64,000 bases of DNA from Cladobotryum mycophilum (taxonomy: Eukaryota > Ascomycota > Sordariomycetes > Hypocreales > Hypocreaceae). A program made the position numbers and the translations under genes. The notes beneath the pieces are model-generated. The model was not told the origin of the DNA and ran no database searches. It worked only from the letters and a program-made list of their open reading frames with translations. The stretch covers positions 1,178,001-1,242,000 of the forward strand of contig CM071591.1 of the NCBI GenBank assembly GCA_036429605.1. Direction: 5' to 3'. This document shows positions 35,601 through 48,586 of the stretch, one piece after another (positions within the stretch are counted from its first letter, which is position 1; every line of letters starts with the position of its first letter).

Positions 35601-38600
35601 TTTCTTGACATCCTACCTATCCAATAACATGCTGAAAGCTAGCTTTGTCGACAATGGCGGCACTGAGCTGCTTCTCGACATCTGCCAGTCACCTAGCCTT
35701 CCCGCCACGTACGGCGACTCCATGGCTACGAGAGTCCTGAACCAAGTGGTGACTCAACTGATTGAGCATTCTCCAGTTCGTGGCCTGCCGTCACTTCTCA
35801 AGCGTGCACAGGCTGCCATCGATGTGTTGAAACCACTTGGAGACAAGACGGACGCTGTTCCGCCGTACTTTGCGCCATTCCTAGCATCAGTTTATAGCGA
35901 TCCGGATAAAGCCGAGAGGGTTTCCAATGGGACCAAGATCGTGAAAGCTCTCCTGAACGCCCAGACATATATTAAGATCATATCGGACTGTTTCCCCACC
36001 TCGAGGTCTAACTCCCTGCAGTTTTATCCCGTGAATGTGTATGACTACTACCTCACCTTGGTGAAGTCGATTGGACCCCTCCTGCGGGGAGTTTTGGCCG
36101 AGGAAGCTGGCGAGCTTACTGTGGTACCATCTAATTGGTCTCTCAGACGGCACGCACCGCCTATTGAGGGTCAAGCAAGGGGCAGCAATGCGGACGCCGA
36201 GGGTGATGATACATCGTTGCCGGATGTTTTGACCGGAACCGACAGCTGGCGACCTAGCGACGCTGCCACCACGGAAGCCTTGACTGCATCTCGCCCGACC
36301 GAACAGGAGCAGGCAAGCCCTCGCTTTCAGAACTACGAAACCCTCCGAACTCTCCTCCACCCCATGATCCCAACCTCGTTTCCTCTTTTCCAGACTCTGG
36401 GCAAAGCTTTATTCCCACGTCGCGAAGTGACTCCGGGTGATTTATACCCACGACCACGGCACTTAGAAATTGCTAAAGCACTTGCTGACACGGTCCTTGA
36501 CCATTTGGGACCATCTGTGAAAACACCCACGCCGACATCAAAAGATTTCCATTATTGGATCATCATGCTACATACCATCCATGAGATGCTGATCGATCAT
36601 CCTTCAACACGCCAAAGTGACCGATCCAATGTACAGATTATTATGCCAGTTCTATTAGCCTTCAAGGAAGAAGGCGGCTTGACGGTACTTAGCGACATGC
36701 TGCGTGTCTTTGCTGCTTCCATTCGGGATGGTACTAATAATAACTCTGATGAATCTTCCAAGTCCAAGGTTGCAGCTTTCGGCCTTAAGAAAATTCTTGA
36801 TCTGTACTTTGTTCTCGTCAACGGAAAGTACATCATGGATACAAACAATCATTTCAAGCTTCAAAGGCAAACAGATCGATCACAAGTTGTTGGAAACATA
36901 TACCAACAAATCGTTGTCGAGTTCCGCGCGGCTATACTGCCCGTTGTAATGGAACTCTGGAATTCCGACTTTGTGGAAAAGGTGCCAGAACCAACTGTCA
37001 AACGGCTCGTGGACATCCTTAAGATGATCTCGGCTAGTGATAATGAACTGCCATCGATGCCCAGGGACAAGGTACGCATATTCTCATCTCCTGCATTTTG
37101 CGCTATGATTGCTAACAATGTGAAAGGCCCCATTTGTTCTATTCGAGTACACCGAGACGCGCTTTAACTGGCGAGCGGTTCGAGATACCGTTGAAGAACT
37201 GGTCAATGATGGCTTTGACGAAGACTTGGTACACGAAGCTGTATTCAGGGCTAATGGCAACTCTGGTACTAGCCGTCAGTACTGCCAATCTCACAAGGCC
37301 GGGACAGCCGGTTCGCGAAACCCCATCCCCTCTGAAGATTCCGACACCTCGGCACTGGATGACGCTAGCACACCGACGGATAATCGGGAGGCCAATGCAA
37401 CAAGCACTGCCGATGCGGACCGAATGTCATTAGATGTGCTACCTGACATTCCTGGAGAGGGCCTGGGCGACTTGGTCGACCGCACGTCTCAGACTGGAGA
37501 TGAAGCTAGTGGCAATGGATCACAACCTCAACTGCAGACGAGTGGAGAAGGAAACTCTGCTGAAAAGTCTCCAGCGGCTCAATTCACTGCCCTCAAGCAA
37601 GATCTCGACAACCAGCGATCCAAACTCCGTGATAATTTGATTGACCAGTGTCTGGACGTGATACGGGCTCATCCGGATACCGCAATTGAGGTTTCCGAAC
37701 TCATCAACACTGTAGTTTTGCGACACTTGGGCACCGAAGGACAAGAGGACATTGGTTCCACTTTGACATTCGCACTTTCATCTCTTGCCTTGGATGAAGA
37801 TGATAAGAAGCGCAACGGAAAATGCATAGCTGCTTACGCCCATCTCCTTGCTCTGTTGTTGCAGGACCAGGTGTTCTTCTCAAGGAATATTGACACCCTG
37901 CGCGAAAGGATTGAGGAGTACATTGCCTTTTTGAAAGTTCCGCTTTCCGCTTCTACGGATGACCTCCCCCGTGGATTCCGTTCGTTTTGTTGGTCCTGGA
38001 GACACTGCTGAGCCATGACGAACGGCCAACTGCCGCCCAATGGAAGCCACCAAAATCCTTGGACGAGAGTGTCATAGATCCCGTCCTTGTGCTGAGGACT
38101 CCTTTGGTTAGCGATCCTCAGCGTGCCACTATCCTTGAATCGCTACTTGATTTACTCCCTCGTATTGGGAAGGAGGAATTGCTAGCAACTGCGGTCTTGA
38201 GGGTTTTAGTGATCTTGACTCGAAGGCGCCAAGTGGCCAAACAAGTTGGGGAGAAGAAGAATCTGCAGCGGCTGTTTTTAATGGCTAAACAGATGGCGGG
38301 ATCTGGATCTGAGCGTCTGAAGCAAACTAAGATAACGTCTCATCTCCTCACCATCCTTCGTCATATCATTGAAGATGAGGAGATCATCAAGCAGGTTATG
38401 CGGGCAGAAATTAAAGCCGACTTCCCGAACCTTCAACGTACTCAGCGTGGTCACCCTGATGTACCAACATATTTGCGAGCCATGTCGCCTATCGCTCTTC
38501 GGGCTCCTGATCTGTTTGTTGAGGTAACAAACGAACTGTTTAGGTTTTCGCGATGGAATCCGTCAAACAGTGATGGTGTTCGGGCCATGACACTGGTTTG

Positions 38601-41600
38601 GAAGGAGCAGGAGAATGACAATGTCAGCACTTCGAAGCCACCAGCGGATGATGCGTCTGCGCAAGACATCAAGCCGTCCACCGAGACTGGGGACAAGGAA
38701 ATGACAGACGCACCAAAGCCGCATCATGACAGTAAACGTCCTGTGGTTGAAAATCCCGATGGTGTCATTCATTTCCTCCTTTGCGAGTTGGTCAATTACC
38801 GTGAAGTTGAGGACAAAGAATTGCCTGCTTCCAACAAAGACCTAAAATCTGAGACGGAGTCTGGAGGCGAAGCCCAAGATGCTTCTGCCACTGATGGCCC
38901 TACGGCAGATGGAAGAGACAAGAAGCCAGCAAAGCCCGTTTTTAAGGCTGATGAGCATCCGATTTTTGTCTACCGTTGCTTTTTGCTGAGCTGCCTAGCT
39001 GAGCTCCTTCAGAGTTACACACGGACAAAGGTCGAGTTTATCAATTTCAAGCGAAGCGCTCCACCCTTATCTACGACCACACCTGTCAAGCCTAGGTCGA
39101 GCATCCTCAACTATCTGATATACGATCTTCTCTGCCAGGGAAATCTGAATGGTACGGTTGATAGCATAGCGTCTAAGAAAAAAGCTGCAACCTCGTCTCA
39201 GACACAGAAGGTCTTGGTTGCCCTTGTATCCAGGACAAATGAGCGAGGTATCGACCGGAGCAAGGACAAATACGCTTATGATGATGATCCTGATCTGCTG
39301 TTTGTCCGTAAATTTGTTCTCGACACGATCTTGAAGGCCTACGAGAAGGCTCCACTTACGGACGAACCATTAGAGACCCGCTATTCACGAATGCAATGCC
39401 TAGCGGAGCTCATGAATCACATGATTGGCGAGCGGGACAAGGAGCAAAGTTCAGGAGGTCGCAATCCTGACAACCCGCAGTCTCGATCTCAGGCACAACT
39501 TCGGCGGTTAATGTATGAAAAGGGGTATTTGGACAAGCTCACCTCCTCGATTGCAGAGCTTAACTTAAACTACCCGGGGGTGAAGCGGGCTATCAAGTAT
39601 ATCTTGCGAGCTCTAAGAGTCTTAACCGAGACCGCCAAGGACCTCAGCCATCTCAACATCTTGCCTTCAGAGCCACAAGGCGATCACAGTGATGAGGAGT
39701 TTGCCTCTACCTCGTCTCTGTCAGATTTGGATGATGATCGTGAAGAAACCCCGGATTTGTACCGTAACTCCGCTCTCGGTATGCTCGAACCTCGAGGTGA
39801 AGACGATGAGTCTGAGTCCGATGATGATGAGGATGACGAAGATATGTACGGTGATGAATATGACGATGATGAAATGGATTATGGAGAAGACGATATTTCG
39901 GACGACGAAGACAACATTAGTGATGAGGACGAGGTTCTTAGTGAGATGGGAGAAATAGAAGGTCTTCACGGCGATCCCGGAGTGGTTGAAGTCATCATGG
40001 ATGATGATGATGACGACGATGAAGATGATGATGGAAGCGATGACGAAGATGACGATGAAGCTGAATCTGCTGATATGGAAGATGTTGAAGATCGTGTTGA
40101 GATTGTCGATGAGGACGGAAACCCAATTGCCGATGATGGAGAATCGGGCTGGGAGAGCGAAAGTGATGGCGAAGACGAGGAGGGCCCGGAAGTTGATGAC
40201 ATTGATTACGAGGCTGAAGGCCAAGACGAGGATGAGGCCCAAATGCACGGTATGGGCGCTAACGATATCCTCGATAATATGGCTAGAGCTATTATGGGAG
40301 ATGATGATGGGTATGAACCCGAGCTTATGGATGGGTTGGATGACCATTACATGGATGACGGCCATGATGAAGGTGGTAGGTTTATCTGTGTGAGCTTGAG
40401 TCATGCTCTGCTTGCTAACAAACCTCCTAGAAGACGACGATGACGAAGATATTGAAGATGAAGAGTATATCTATGATGACGACTATCCACGTAAGTTAGA
40501 CCCAGAGATGTTGAGAGTTAAGGGCACTAACTGGATTTGTAGTAAACGACCCACTGCCTCCAATGCCAGCTCTTGGGTGGGATGGATTCAACCCCGAGGT
40601 TGATGATCGACATCGTCAACTATTCCTTCTTGACGGTAACGGCAGACGACCTGTGCTCGCTAGAATGGATAATCGCAATCCTTTCCCCCTCGCTTCATAG
40701 CTGGTTCTAACCGGGATCTCGGTGGTAAGCTGCTGTATTCGCAAGTCAAGACTTTAGTGTGCTAACATTCTTTGGAGCAGATTTCCGCAGCTACTTCTCC
40801 CGCAGCCATCGATCCGCTGGGCCACAATCCAATGCTGAGGATGGCGTCAACCCATTACTGCGACGCCCCGATCAAGGCCACGAGCACCTGCCTCGGCACG
40901 GTCATCCCCACTCAATTGGTCTTAGACTTCCGGAAGGATTCTTGGGCCCAGGAAGACACATTATTGATGGTCCAATGGGTTTCATTGGTGAGCTGATGGA
41001 GTTCTTGCCAATCATGGGCCGAAATGGCAATGGCCAGCACGCTTTCCATCTCCATATCACTGGCCCAGGCGGCTCCAGAAGCGCAGAATTTGGCCCAATA
41101 CGGGGATTCAGGAACGAGCATCGTCGCGATGTTGTGTCTCAAGAGCCGCATCAAGCAGTTGCATTCAACCCTGAAACTACTTTGGAGCGCTACCAGGGTG
41201 AGGCGCGAATGATTTTTGGCTCTAACCATGCCATGGAAGCCGCCAAACTCCTAATGGAAATCAACGCGCGATTAACTCCTGCAGCTATGGAACTAGAACG
41301 AACATGCAAAGCTGAGGAGGCAGAGGCTCAGAAGCGTCTTGAAGAGGCCCGGAAGAAGAAGGAAGAAGAAGAGCGCCTAGCCAGAGAGGCAAAGGAAGCC
41401 GAAGAAAGGGCAGAAAGAGAGAAAAAAGAGGCAGAGGAGCGCGAGGCTGCAGAGAAAGCTGCAGCAGAAGCAGCAGAAGCAGCAGCAGCAGAAGCCGCGG
41501 CCGCGGCCGCCGCTAGCAGCGTAGACCAGGTCCCGCCAGCAGAGGATTCTCATGACAACAGTAGTGCCATGGAAGGTGTTGAATCTACAGAGCCTCTCAG

Positions 41601-44600
41601 TTCGTCGGGCGACCAAACTACTCCCGCTGCAAGAGCGGATGCACCCCGAGTCATGACCATGATTAGAGGTGAAGAGGTCGACGTTACCGAACTGGGAATT
41701 GATCCCGATTATTTAGCAGCCCTACCGGAGGAGTTCAGGGAAGAGGTTATTGCTCACACTGTCAGTGAGAGGAGATCCCAAGCTCGCGAGGAAGCCGCCG
41801 CATCGGGTGAAGCTACAGAGGTGTTCCAAGAATTCCTAGATGCCTTACCAGAGGAGCTACGCCTAGAAATTGCCCAGCAGGAACGTCAAGAGCAGCGACG
41901 GCGCAATCGTGAGGAAACTCGTCGCCAGGCTGCTGCTGAAGGCCACGAAGCGATCGCAGCCGACATGGACCCGGCAAGCATCCTCCTTACATTCCCGCCC
42001 GAGCTTAGAGAGCAAGCTCTTATCGACCAAGGCGAGGACATAATGGGCCATCTCCCCCCGACATGGCTGCACAGGTTAGAGCTTTGACTCAGCAACGCCC
42101 ACCGCTTCCCCACCAACGAGGTATGCGTCCGGTTGTCCCCCCTGGCCGAAGTCCACCTGGAGCGGGTAGAGTTGCAGTTCAAGGCTCGCCCGATGAACAG
42201 GGCGAGAATAAGAGCCAGCGACGAACGGTTGTACAAATGCTTGATAAGGCTGGTGTGGCAACTCTTTTGCGTCTAATGTTCATTGCTCAACAAGGCTCCA
42301 TTCGCAGTTACTTGTTCAGTGTATTTACCGATGTGTGTGAAAACCGTCAGACCCGTCTTGAAGTTGTTAGCACTATTCTTCAAATTCTGCAAGATGGTAG
42401 CACGGATATGAATGCCGTCGAGCGCAGCTTCGGTCAGCTTTCCCTGAAGGCCAGAAAGCAAAAGGACAAGGAAAAGGAGGCTGAGCCAAAGACTCCTCAA
42501 CATCTTAAGAGGACATTGTCGACCTTGGGCAGTCTCACCACCGCTACGACGCAGACTAATTCGGAGACATCGCCCCTACTGATTGTTCAACAATGTCTGG
42601 ATCTGTTGGTCGACTTGTGTACTAAAAACCCGCATATCCCTTGGCTGTTCTTGACGGAACATGAGTCAGTGGGAACGACGCTCAAGAGAACTTTAAGCCG
42701 CAAAGGAAAGGCTAAGGATTCAAAGTCACACAAATACGCGATTAACTCTTTGTTGACGCTCCTCGACCGCGAACTTGTCACCGAAAGCTCGCTAGTCATG
42801 TCGCACCTTGCAGACCTGTTGAACCGAGTGACGCTCCCTCTTCAAAATTTGGATCGTCGTCGCAAGGAATCGACGGAGGAAGGAAAAGTCACTGCCAAGG
42901 TTGATGAAGCAGAGGGCGAGGCCCAACCTGAAGCCACCGAGGCAGAACCGCAAAATGCCAACGAACAAGCAGCATCTGGTGAAAATCAGGAGTCAGCAGC
43001 AGCTGGACCGGCCAATCCATCCGAACAACCCCCACCGGCAGGAGACTCCTCCAAGGAGCAGAAGAAGGACAATACTCAGAAGCGAACTCGTCAATTACAA
43101 CCACCTGTGATTCCTCCCCACAATCTAACACTCGTAGTAAAGGTCTTTGTGGCTAGAGAGTGCAGCTCCAAGACTTTCCAAAACACAATCTCCACGATCA
43201 AGAATTTGTCTGCCATCCCGGGCGCCAAGGCTGTTTTTGGACAGGAGCTGGTCCGCCAGGCTCGTCTGCTGAGCGAAAACATTGTTTCTGATCTAGACGA
43301 ACTTCTACCTCACATTGATCAAGCTACCTCTGGAACTGAAATTCAAGGTGTTGCCCTCGCCAAGTTCTCACCCGGAGCCTCCGAGCAGAACAAGCTTCTT
43401 CGAGTGCTTACCGCCTTGGACCATTTATTCGATGGCAAAAAGAAGAATGAGGAGGCTGACATGGACAAGGACGAGAAACATGATTTGGTTGTTTCTCTGT
43501 ACCACAATTCTACCTTTGCCACAATGTGGGAGAAGTTGAGCGCATGTTTGAGCGCTATTCGCCAACGCGAGAGCATGCTCAACGTAGCAACCATTCTGTT
43601 GCCATTGATTGAATCTTTGATGGTGGTGTGCAAAAACACAACAACAAGTGAAGATCTTACTCAGAGCCAGGTTGGCAAGGAAATGCTCCTCTCAAGCCCG
43701 CAGCCCGAGTCACGCACGGCCAATCTCTTCTTCACCTTCACTGAGGAGCACAGACGTATTCTCAATGAACTTGTGCGACACAATCCAAAACTCATGTCTG
43801 GTACCTTTGCCCTTCTCGTCAAAAATCCCAAGGTCCTCGAGTTCGACAACAAGCGCAACTATTTCAATCGGAGTGTTCATTCACGAAGCAGCCAAAATCA
43901 GAGCCGACCATCCTACCCACCGCTGCAGCTTTCCGTTCGGCGTGAGCATGTTTTCCACGATTCCTTCAAGTGGCTCTGCTTCAAGACGGGCGATGAGATG
44001 AAATATGGCAAACTTAATATTCGATTCAATGGCGAAGAAGGTGTTGATGCCGGTGGTGTTACTCGCGAATGGTTCCAGGTCCTTGCACGACAAATGTTCG
44101 ATCCCAACTATGCTCTTTTTATTCCTGTGTCGTCAGACCGCACCACCTTCCACCCGAACAAACTAAGTGGTATCAACGATGAGCACTTACGCTTCTTCAA
44201 ATTCATCGGACGCATCATTGGTAAAGCACTATATGAGGGGCGTCTACTCGACTGTTTCTTCAGCCGTGCTGTGTACAAGCGTATCCTCGGCAAGTCAGTA
44301 TCTGTAAAGGATATGGAGTCTTTTGATCCAGACTATTACAAGTCACTCTGCTGGATGCTGGAAAACGATATTACTGATATTATCACGGAGACGTTTTCGG
44401 TTGAGGATGACGAGTTTGGTGTCACCAGGACTGTGGACCTTATTCCCAATGGTCGAGAAATTGCCGTGACCGATGAGAACAAGCACGAATATGTCCGCGT
44501 CGTCGTTGAGCACAGGCTCTTGTCCTCGGTTAAGGATCAGATGGAAAACTTCTTGAGTGGTAAGTTGTTGCAAACTATGTTTATGGGCGACTGATAGCTA

Positions 44601-45109
44601 ACGAGATCTAGGTTTCCATGATATCATTCCCGCGGAATTGATTTCCATCTTCAACGAACAAGAACTGGAATTGCTCATTTCAGGTCTTCCCGACATTGAT
44701 ATTGATGATTGGAAGAGCAATACTGAATACCACAACTATAGTCCTTCGTCTCCACAGATTCAGTGGTTCTGGCGAGCTGTCAGATCCTTCGACAAGGAAG
44801 AGCTGGCCAAGCTGCTGCAGTTTGTCACTGGTACCAGTAAGGTTCCACTCAACGGATTCAAGGAGCTGGAAGGCATGAATGGTGTCAATCGCTTTAACAT
44901 CCACCGAGACTATGGCAACAAAGACCGCCTTCCGTCGACCCATACTTGCTTCAACCGTAAGTGCTCTAGCATATGATGAACTTTAGGTTGGGCCAAATGC
45001 TAACATCTAGACAGAGCTTGATCTTCCAGAGTACGACAGCTACGATATCTTGCGCTCACAGGTTCTCAAGGCCATCACGCAAGGCAGTGACTACTTTGGA
45101 TTTGCCTAA
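32643..45109 (+). CDS. TOM1: Giant HECT-type E3 ubiquitin ligase (TOM1/HUWE1 family), four homopolymer frameshifts
   Basis: HECT ubiquitin ligase. Exons are 32643-32690, 32768-37071, 37127-40375, 40431-40490, 40543-40724, 40781-44559, 44612-44956 and 45015-45109, with GTAAGT-like donors and GCTAAC branches. The frame breaks at G6 35480-35485, C5 37966-37970, C5 40685-40689 and C6 42054-42059. One added base each gives 4022 codons exactly, the usual fungal Tom1 size. The N-terminus (SRWPFGRGDLYHWIPLLNRF, DUF908/DUF913 region) is typical. An acidic Asp/Glu tract spans about residues 2340-2560. Three ubiquitin-binding-type motifs lie near 2920-3040 (IDPDYLAALPEEFREEVI, FLDALPEELRLEI, ILLTFPPELREQAL), in the DUF4414-like region. 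The HECT domain is about 3665-4021 with catalytic Cys3988 (STHTCFNQLDLPEY) and a C-terminal DYFGFA. Substrates in this fungus are unknown. Unrepaired, it would be called as five or six genes. Confidence 0.93.
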
Positions 45110-45807
45110 GTCTAATGAGATGACGTTGATGACTTGTTTTTGTCAGTTCAGGGGTGAAGACGCAGAATTGTTCGGCGTTGACGGCAACACATATTTTTGT
45201 TTTAATCATTTTTCTTCTTTTGTTGATTTTGGACTGGAGGAAAGTCCCATCCTTGGGCGTGTCACGCCGAGGAGAAGTGCAGGTCTCCTTGGTAGTGGGA
45301 GGTCATTGGAGGGATGGCGAGAAAATGGGGATGGGGAAAATAGTATGAGAGGGTACTAAGTAGAATAGGGATAATATCCATACTTAGAGAGGAAAATAAA
45401 CGGTGTTTTAGATAAATATTACTGGCGTGGGAGTGAACGAGGCTTGTTTAGAATTTGTATCGATTATTGAGTCTGGTTGACCCATGTTTACTTGGATATG
45501 TCGACGAAATTGGCATTAGTTACATCAGTTTATGAAAGAGTCATCATGGTCAGGTTTCGTTTCCTTTTGTGAACGTTACTTCATTTTTGTACGGTTCTTA
45601 TTTAACAAAGGAAAAGGACCAGTTCATCATGAGATGGGGACATCAAGAATGCATTTTGAATTCCGCTTCTGATACATTCGTGATAAAATGTTTGGGCTTT
45701 TTTAAAAGCTAAGCCTCGAGGATCCTCACTCCCAATGCATTGCAAACCACAGGACCAAGGTATGATGATTCCACTTTTTTCTTCATTATAACAACGCCAG
45801 TACCCAT
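45110..45807. other. Convergent 3' spacer
   Basis: About 0.7 kb between convergent TOM1 and RPS6, T-rich 3' UTR-like DNA. No gene seen. Confidence 0.5.
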
Positions 45808-47071
45808 TTACTTGCGAATAGAGCTTGCTCGTCGCTTACGGGCGTCAGCCTTGAGGGCCTTGGCCTCGGCGACACGCTTGGCGAGGAGCTGAGAGTACTC
45901 GTTCTAAGAGGAAGTGGGTCAGTAAATGATGTCAAGGACATCCAAGTCAAGTATGGGGATACTCACAGCCTCATCCTTGACCTTCTCGGCCTGGCGGCGC
46001 TTGAGGGACAGGCGGTGACGCTTGTGCTGGAGACGCTGGGGAGTAACCAGTCTCTGGATCTTGGGGGCCTTGGTGTAGGCCTTCTTGCCCTCACCCTTAG
46101 GCTGGACCTCTCGTCGAATGACGTACTTGCGGACCTATTTTCCCCAATGGTGATTAGTTCCATTCCTCATTTATTCATTGTACTTGTTTTTTTTTCTCGG
46201 CACCAGACACTCTCTTCCCCCTCAAAAAAGGGGGGGGGGAGAGTGCCAGTGGTCTTCTCACACTCTACTCGGGCTGCCATTCCCTCCCCCGCAGCTCCAA
46301 GTAGGCGATGACCGAGTATGGGTATAGGGTGAAACATACATCGTCATCCTTGGTGAGGTTGAAGAACTTGCGAATCTTGGTGGCTCGCTTGGGACCGAGA
46401 CGCTTGGGCTGGACAACGTCGGTCAGGCCGGGGATATCGGCATCGCCCTGCTTGACGATGCTGAGGGCGAGGACGGAGAGGTCCATGCCGACGATGCAGC
46501 CACGGACGGACTTTCGCTTACGCTCGCCGGTTCGTCGGGGGCGGTAGCAGGAGTGGCCGTCGGCGAGGAGGAGACGGACACGGCTGGGGTGCATGACACC
46601 CTGCTTCATGGGGAAACCCTGCTTGTCGTTGCCACCAGTGATGCGGAAAATGTAGCCCTTGAACTCATCGCCGACGGAGTCACCAGCGACCTCAGCGCCC
46701 ATCTGGAAAAGAAAAAACAATATGTTAACCTGGTGTTTCTGAAAAAGAAAAAAGGGGATCGTCGCCATCGATCGTGACTAGCTGGGTTGTGGAATTCGAC
46801 GTACGCGCTTCTCCATGAAGACGGTGAGCTTTCGCTCATCCTCAATGTCGATGAGCTTCTGGCTGCCATTGGCAGGGTAGGAAATGTTCAACTATTTTGG
46901 AAGATTCATGTCAGCCGGCGTGATTCTCAGGGAGACAGCGACACAAGCAATTTGCATTTTGCCAGCACTGAAGAGAACGGCCATTTGCACAGCAGCGTCT
47001 CTCCGTACAAATATCAAACATGATGCAATTGAAGCGCAAACAATCAAAAGGGTCCCTTCGCATACCTTCAT
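45808..47071 (-). CDS. RPS6: 40S ribosomal protein S6 (eS6)
   Basis: Small-subunit ribosomal protein, the TOR/S6-kinase target. Exons on the minus strand are 47071-47066, 46891-46805, 46702-46340, 46134-45967 and 45903-45808, totalling 720 nt and 239 residues, a family-typical length. The first coding exon is only ATG AAG, followed by LNISYPANGSQKLIDIEDER. Other signatures are GDEFKGYIFRITGGNDKQGF, YRPRRTGERKRKSVRGCIVG and VVQPKRLGPKRATKIRKFFN. The C-terminal RKRRASSIRK holds the phosphorylatable Ser pair. Four introns, the first after codon 2. A telobox-like element lies about 140 bp upstream. It is divergent from CTF8. Confidence 0.97.
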
Positions 47072-47540
47072 CTTGCCAGTGTTGTGAGGGCGCAAGTTTT
47101 ACTTGACCTGGCTCGCGTGAAGTCGGCTTTTTTTGGGTGGTTAATGGAATGGAGTAGACGAAAGTGAAAATTGGGCGAAATGGAGAAAAGTGTGTGAGCG
47201 CTAGGGTTCCCTCCTTCTGGTGCGTGTGTGTGAAATTTACCCTGGCCAATCAGGATTTGGGATCAGGCCGTGGTGCTCGGTTGAAGGATATCCCGCCACG
47301 TAGCGGTGGCTGAAGAGCACCAGCCGCAAAATTTGGGTGTGGCGTGGATCCACATGCCATGAGCATGCTCTGTAGGTGGGGCGTGGGTGAGCTTCAATTC
47401 AAGCTCCGGGTGGGGGTGACCTCATCATCGTCAAGAGTCTCAACACCAGCAACTTAATTACCTTAATTCGCTTTCCTTTTCTTACAATAGTTTCTCCAAA
47501 CGCTCATTTACCTAATCTCATAACAAAAAAGACCAAAATC
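47072..47540. promoter_or_regulatory. Divergent RPS6/CTF8 promoter region
   Basis: About 470 bp shared by two divergent genes. It contains CTAGGGTT at 47211-47218, which reads AACCCTAG toward RPS6. This resembles the telomere-repeat-like Tbf1/telobox element found in many fungal ribosomal protein promoters. Function is inferred from the motif only. Confidence 0.5.
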
Positions 47541-48002
47541 ATGTCTTCATCTACAACCGTCTACCTATACCCTCCTTCAAGAGAGGCACCAGCTTCATCC
47601 AGCTCAAGTTCCCTCCCCCAAATCCTACAAACTCCATCCGGCCTTGCCATCCTAGAGCTCCAAGGCTCCATCAACCTGCCTCAGGACTCGGATGGTGAGA
47701 CTCTAAAACATGTCGATATGGGCAGAATCGAGTTCCCAGACTACTCTCCCGACGCCATCGGCTCGGGCTGGATGAAGCGTGTCTACATGTACATTGGCCA
47801 GCACCAGCTCTTGATTGGGGAAGTGAAGAAGCTACCCAGAGCTCTTGCCGTGGTCCGAAAGCGAGAGAATAAGGTCATCCAGGGCTCGCATGGCGCCTCG
47901 ATGGAGGAGGGGGAGAATTTGGAAGTTGTCGAGATTGTCACGCATAAAATCATGTTCTCGGGTCGTCCAGAGCCTGTCGGAACGGCTCATGCGCCTGCTT
48001 AA
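47541..48002 (+). CDS. CTF8: Ctf8, subunit of the Ctf18-RFC alternative clamp loader
   Basis: Intronless 153-residue protein. Ctf8 and Dcc1 join Ctf18-RFC, which loads or unloads PCNA and supports sister-chromatid cohesion. Diagnostic blocks are LPQILQTPSGLAILELQGSI (residues about 25-44), MGRIEFPDY, then WMKRVYMYIGQHQLLIGEVK, LPRALAVVRKRE and the C-terminal VEIVTHKIMFSGRPEPVG. Length and block order match the family. The start ATG 47541 follows an A-rich leader. The RPS6 gene is divergent on the left; the LINE is inserted about 415 bp after the stop. Confidence 0.93.
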   Translation: MSSSTTVYLYPPSREAPASSSSSSLPQILQTPSGLAILELQGSINLPQDSDGETLKHVDMGRIEFPDYSPDAIGSGWMKRVYMYIGQHQLLIGEVKKLPRALAVVRKRENKVIQGSHGASMEEGENLEVVEIVTHKIMFSGRPEPVGTAHAPA

Positions 48003-48417
48003 GCCTGGCATACTTGACGACAAGGGTGTTTGCGGAATATGATCACCTTGTCTCTATACACTTTATAGAGCATGTAACACGCATGTATCACACTTGGACA
48101 AAGCTCCTCAACACGCCCAACGCTATACTTTCGTCTTTCTGGATCAGGGGACAGCAATAATTCACCATCCCTTATCTGAGGTTGACGCTGCGAAAACCCA
48201 TACGAAGCAAACGAGGTGGAAATCGCCCTAGTCACTCTGCAATCGACTGCAAGACACTTTTATTTGGAATCCACGAGACTACCCGCGGTTCTTCTTTGGT
48301 AAATTCTTTCAATTGACGATTATGCGTCACAAAAGGGTCGTTGGGACATCGTCTACCTCTTGAGTGTATCAACCGAATATTCAACCCCCAGTTCTCGGGG
48401 GCTTTTCTACCATGTAT
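48003..48417. other. Spacer between CTF8 and LINE
   Basis: Original intergenic DNA left of the insertion. A perfect CCCCC/GGGGG inverted pair (48385-48389 with 48397-48401) could form a small hairpin in the CTF8 3' region. No gene seen. Confidence 0.45.
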
Positions 48418-48430
48418 AAACACGGCCAAG
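48418..48430 (+). repeat. Left target-site duplication of the LINE
   Basis: AAACACGGCCAAG, repeated exactly at 54194-54206 after the poly(A) tail. The three leading A of the right copy could belong to the tail, so the certain duplication is 10 bp (CACGGCCAAG). Confidence 0.88.
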
Positions 48431-48522
48431 AACCTTTGCTGTTGCATGTCAGAGTAATAAGAACCTTCATAGCAATCCGAATGAACCCGCTTTTTGCTTT
48501 AAAACCACCTATATCCTCGTCT

Positions 48523-48535
48523 CTATCTATCTATC
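48523..48535 (+). other. CTAT repeat in LINE 5' UTR, complementary to the 3' UTR
   Basis: CTATCTATCTATC is the exact reverse complement of GATAGATAGATAG at 54134-54146 in the 3' UTR of the same element, so the transcript could pair end to end over 13 bases. Confidence 0.8.
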
Positions 48536-48549
48536 AAACTTACACCCCT

Positions 48550-48582
48550 CCGCACGCGATTGCGGAAGGGATAGCAGTCCCT
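48550..48582 (+). other. Two tandem hairpins before ORF1
   Basis: CCGCA-CGCGAT-TGCGG (48550-48565) and AGGGA-TAGCAG-TCCCT (48567-48582): each has a 5-bp perfect stem and 6-base loop, separated by one base, ending four bases before the ORF1 ATG. Structure is inferred from complementarity. Confidence 0.65.
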
Positions 48583-48586
48583 GAAG

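Noticed and set aside
39721..40404. 227-codon hydrophobic antisense frame in TOM1
   Set aside because: It is the reverse of the Asp/Glu codon tract, which reads as Ile/Val/Phe; not a membrane protein gene.
35480..42059. Programmed frameshifting in TOM1
   Set aside because: Four sites in one gene plus seven in four other genes, all at C/G runs without a slippery heptamer or downstream structure that I could see; base under-calling explains all of them.
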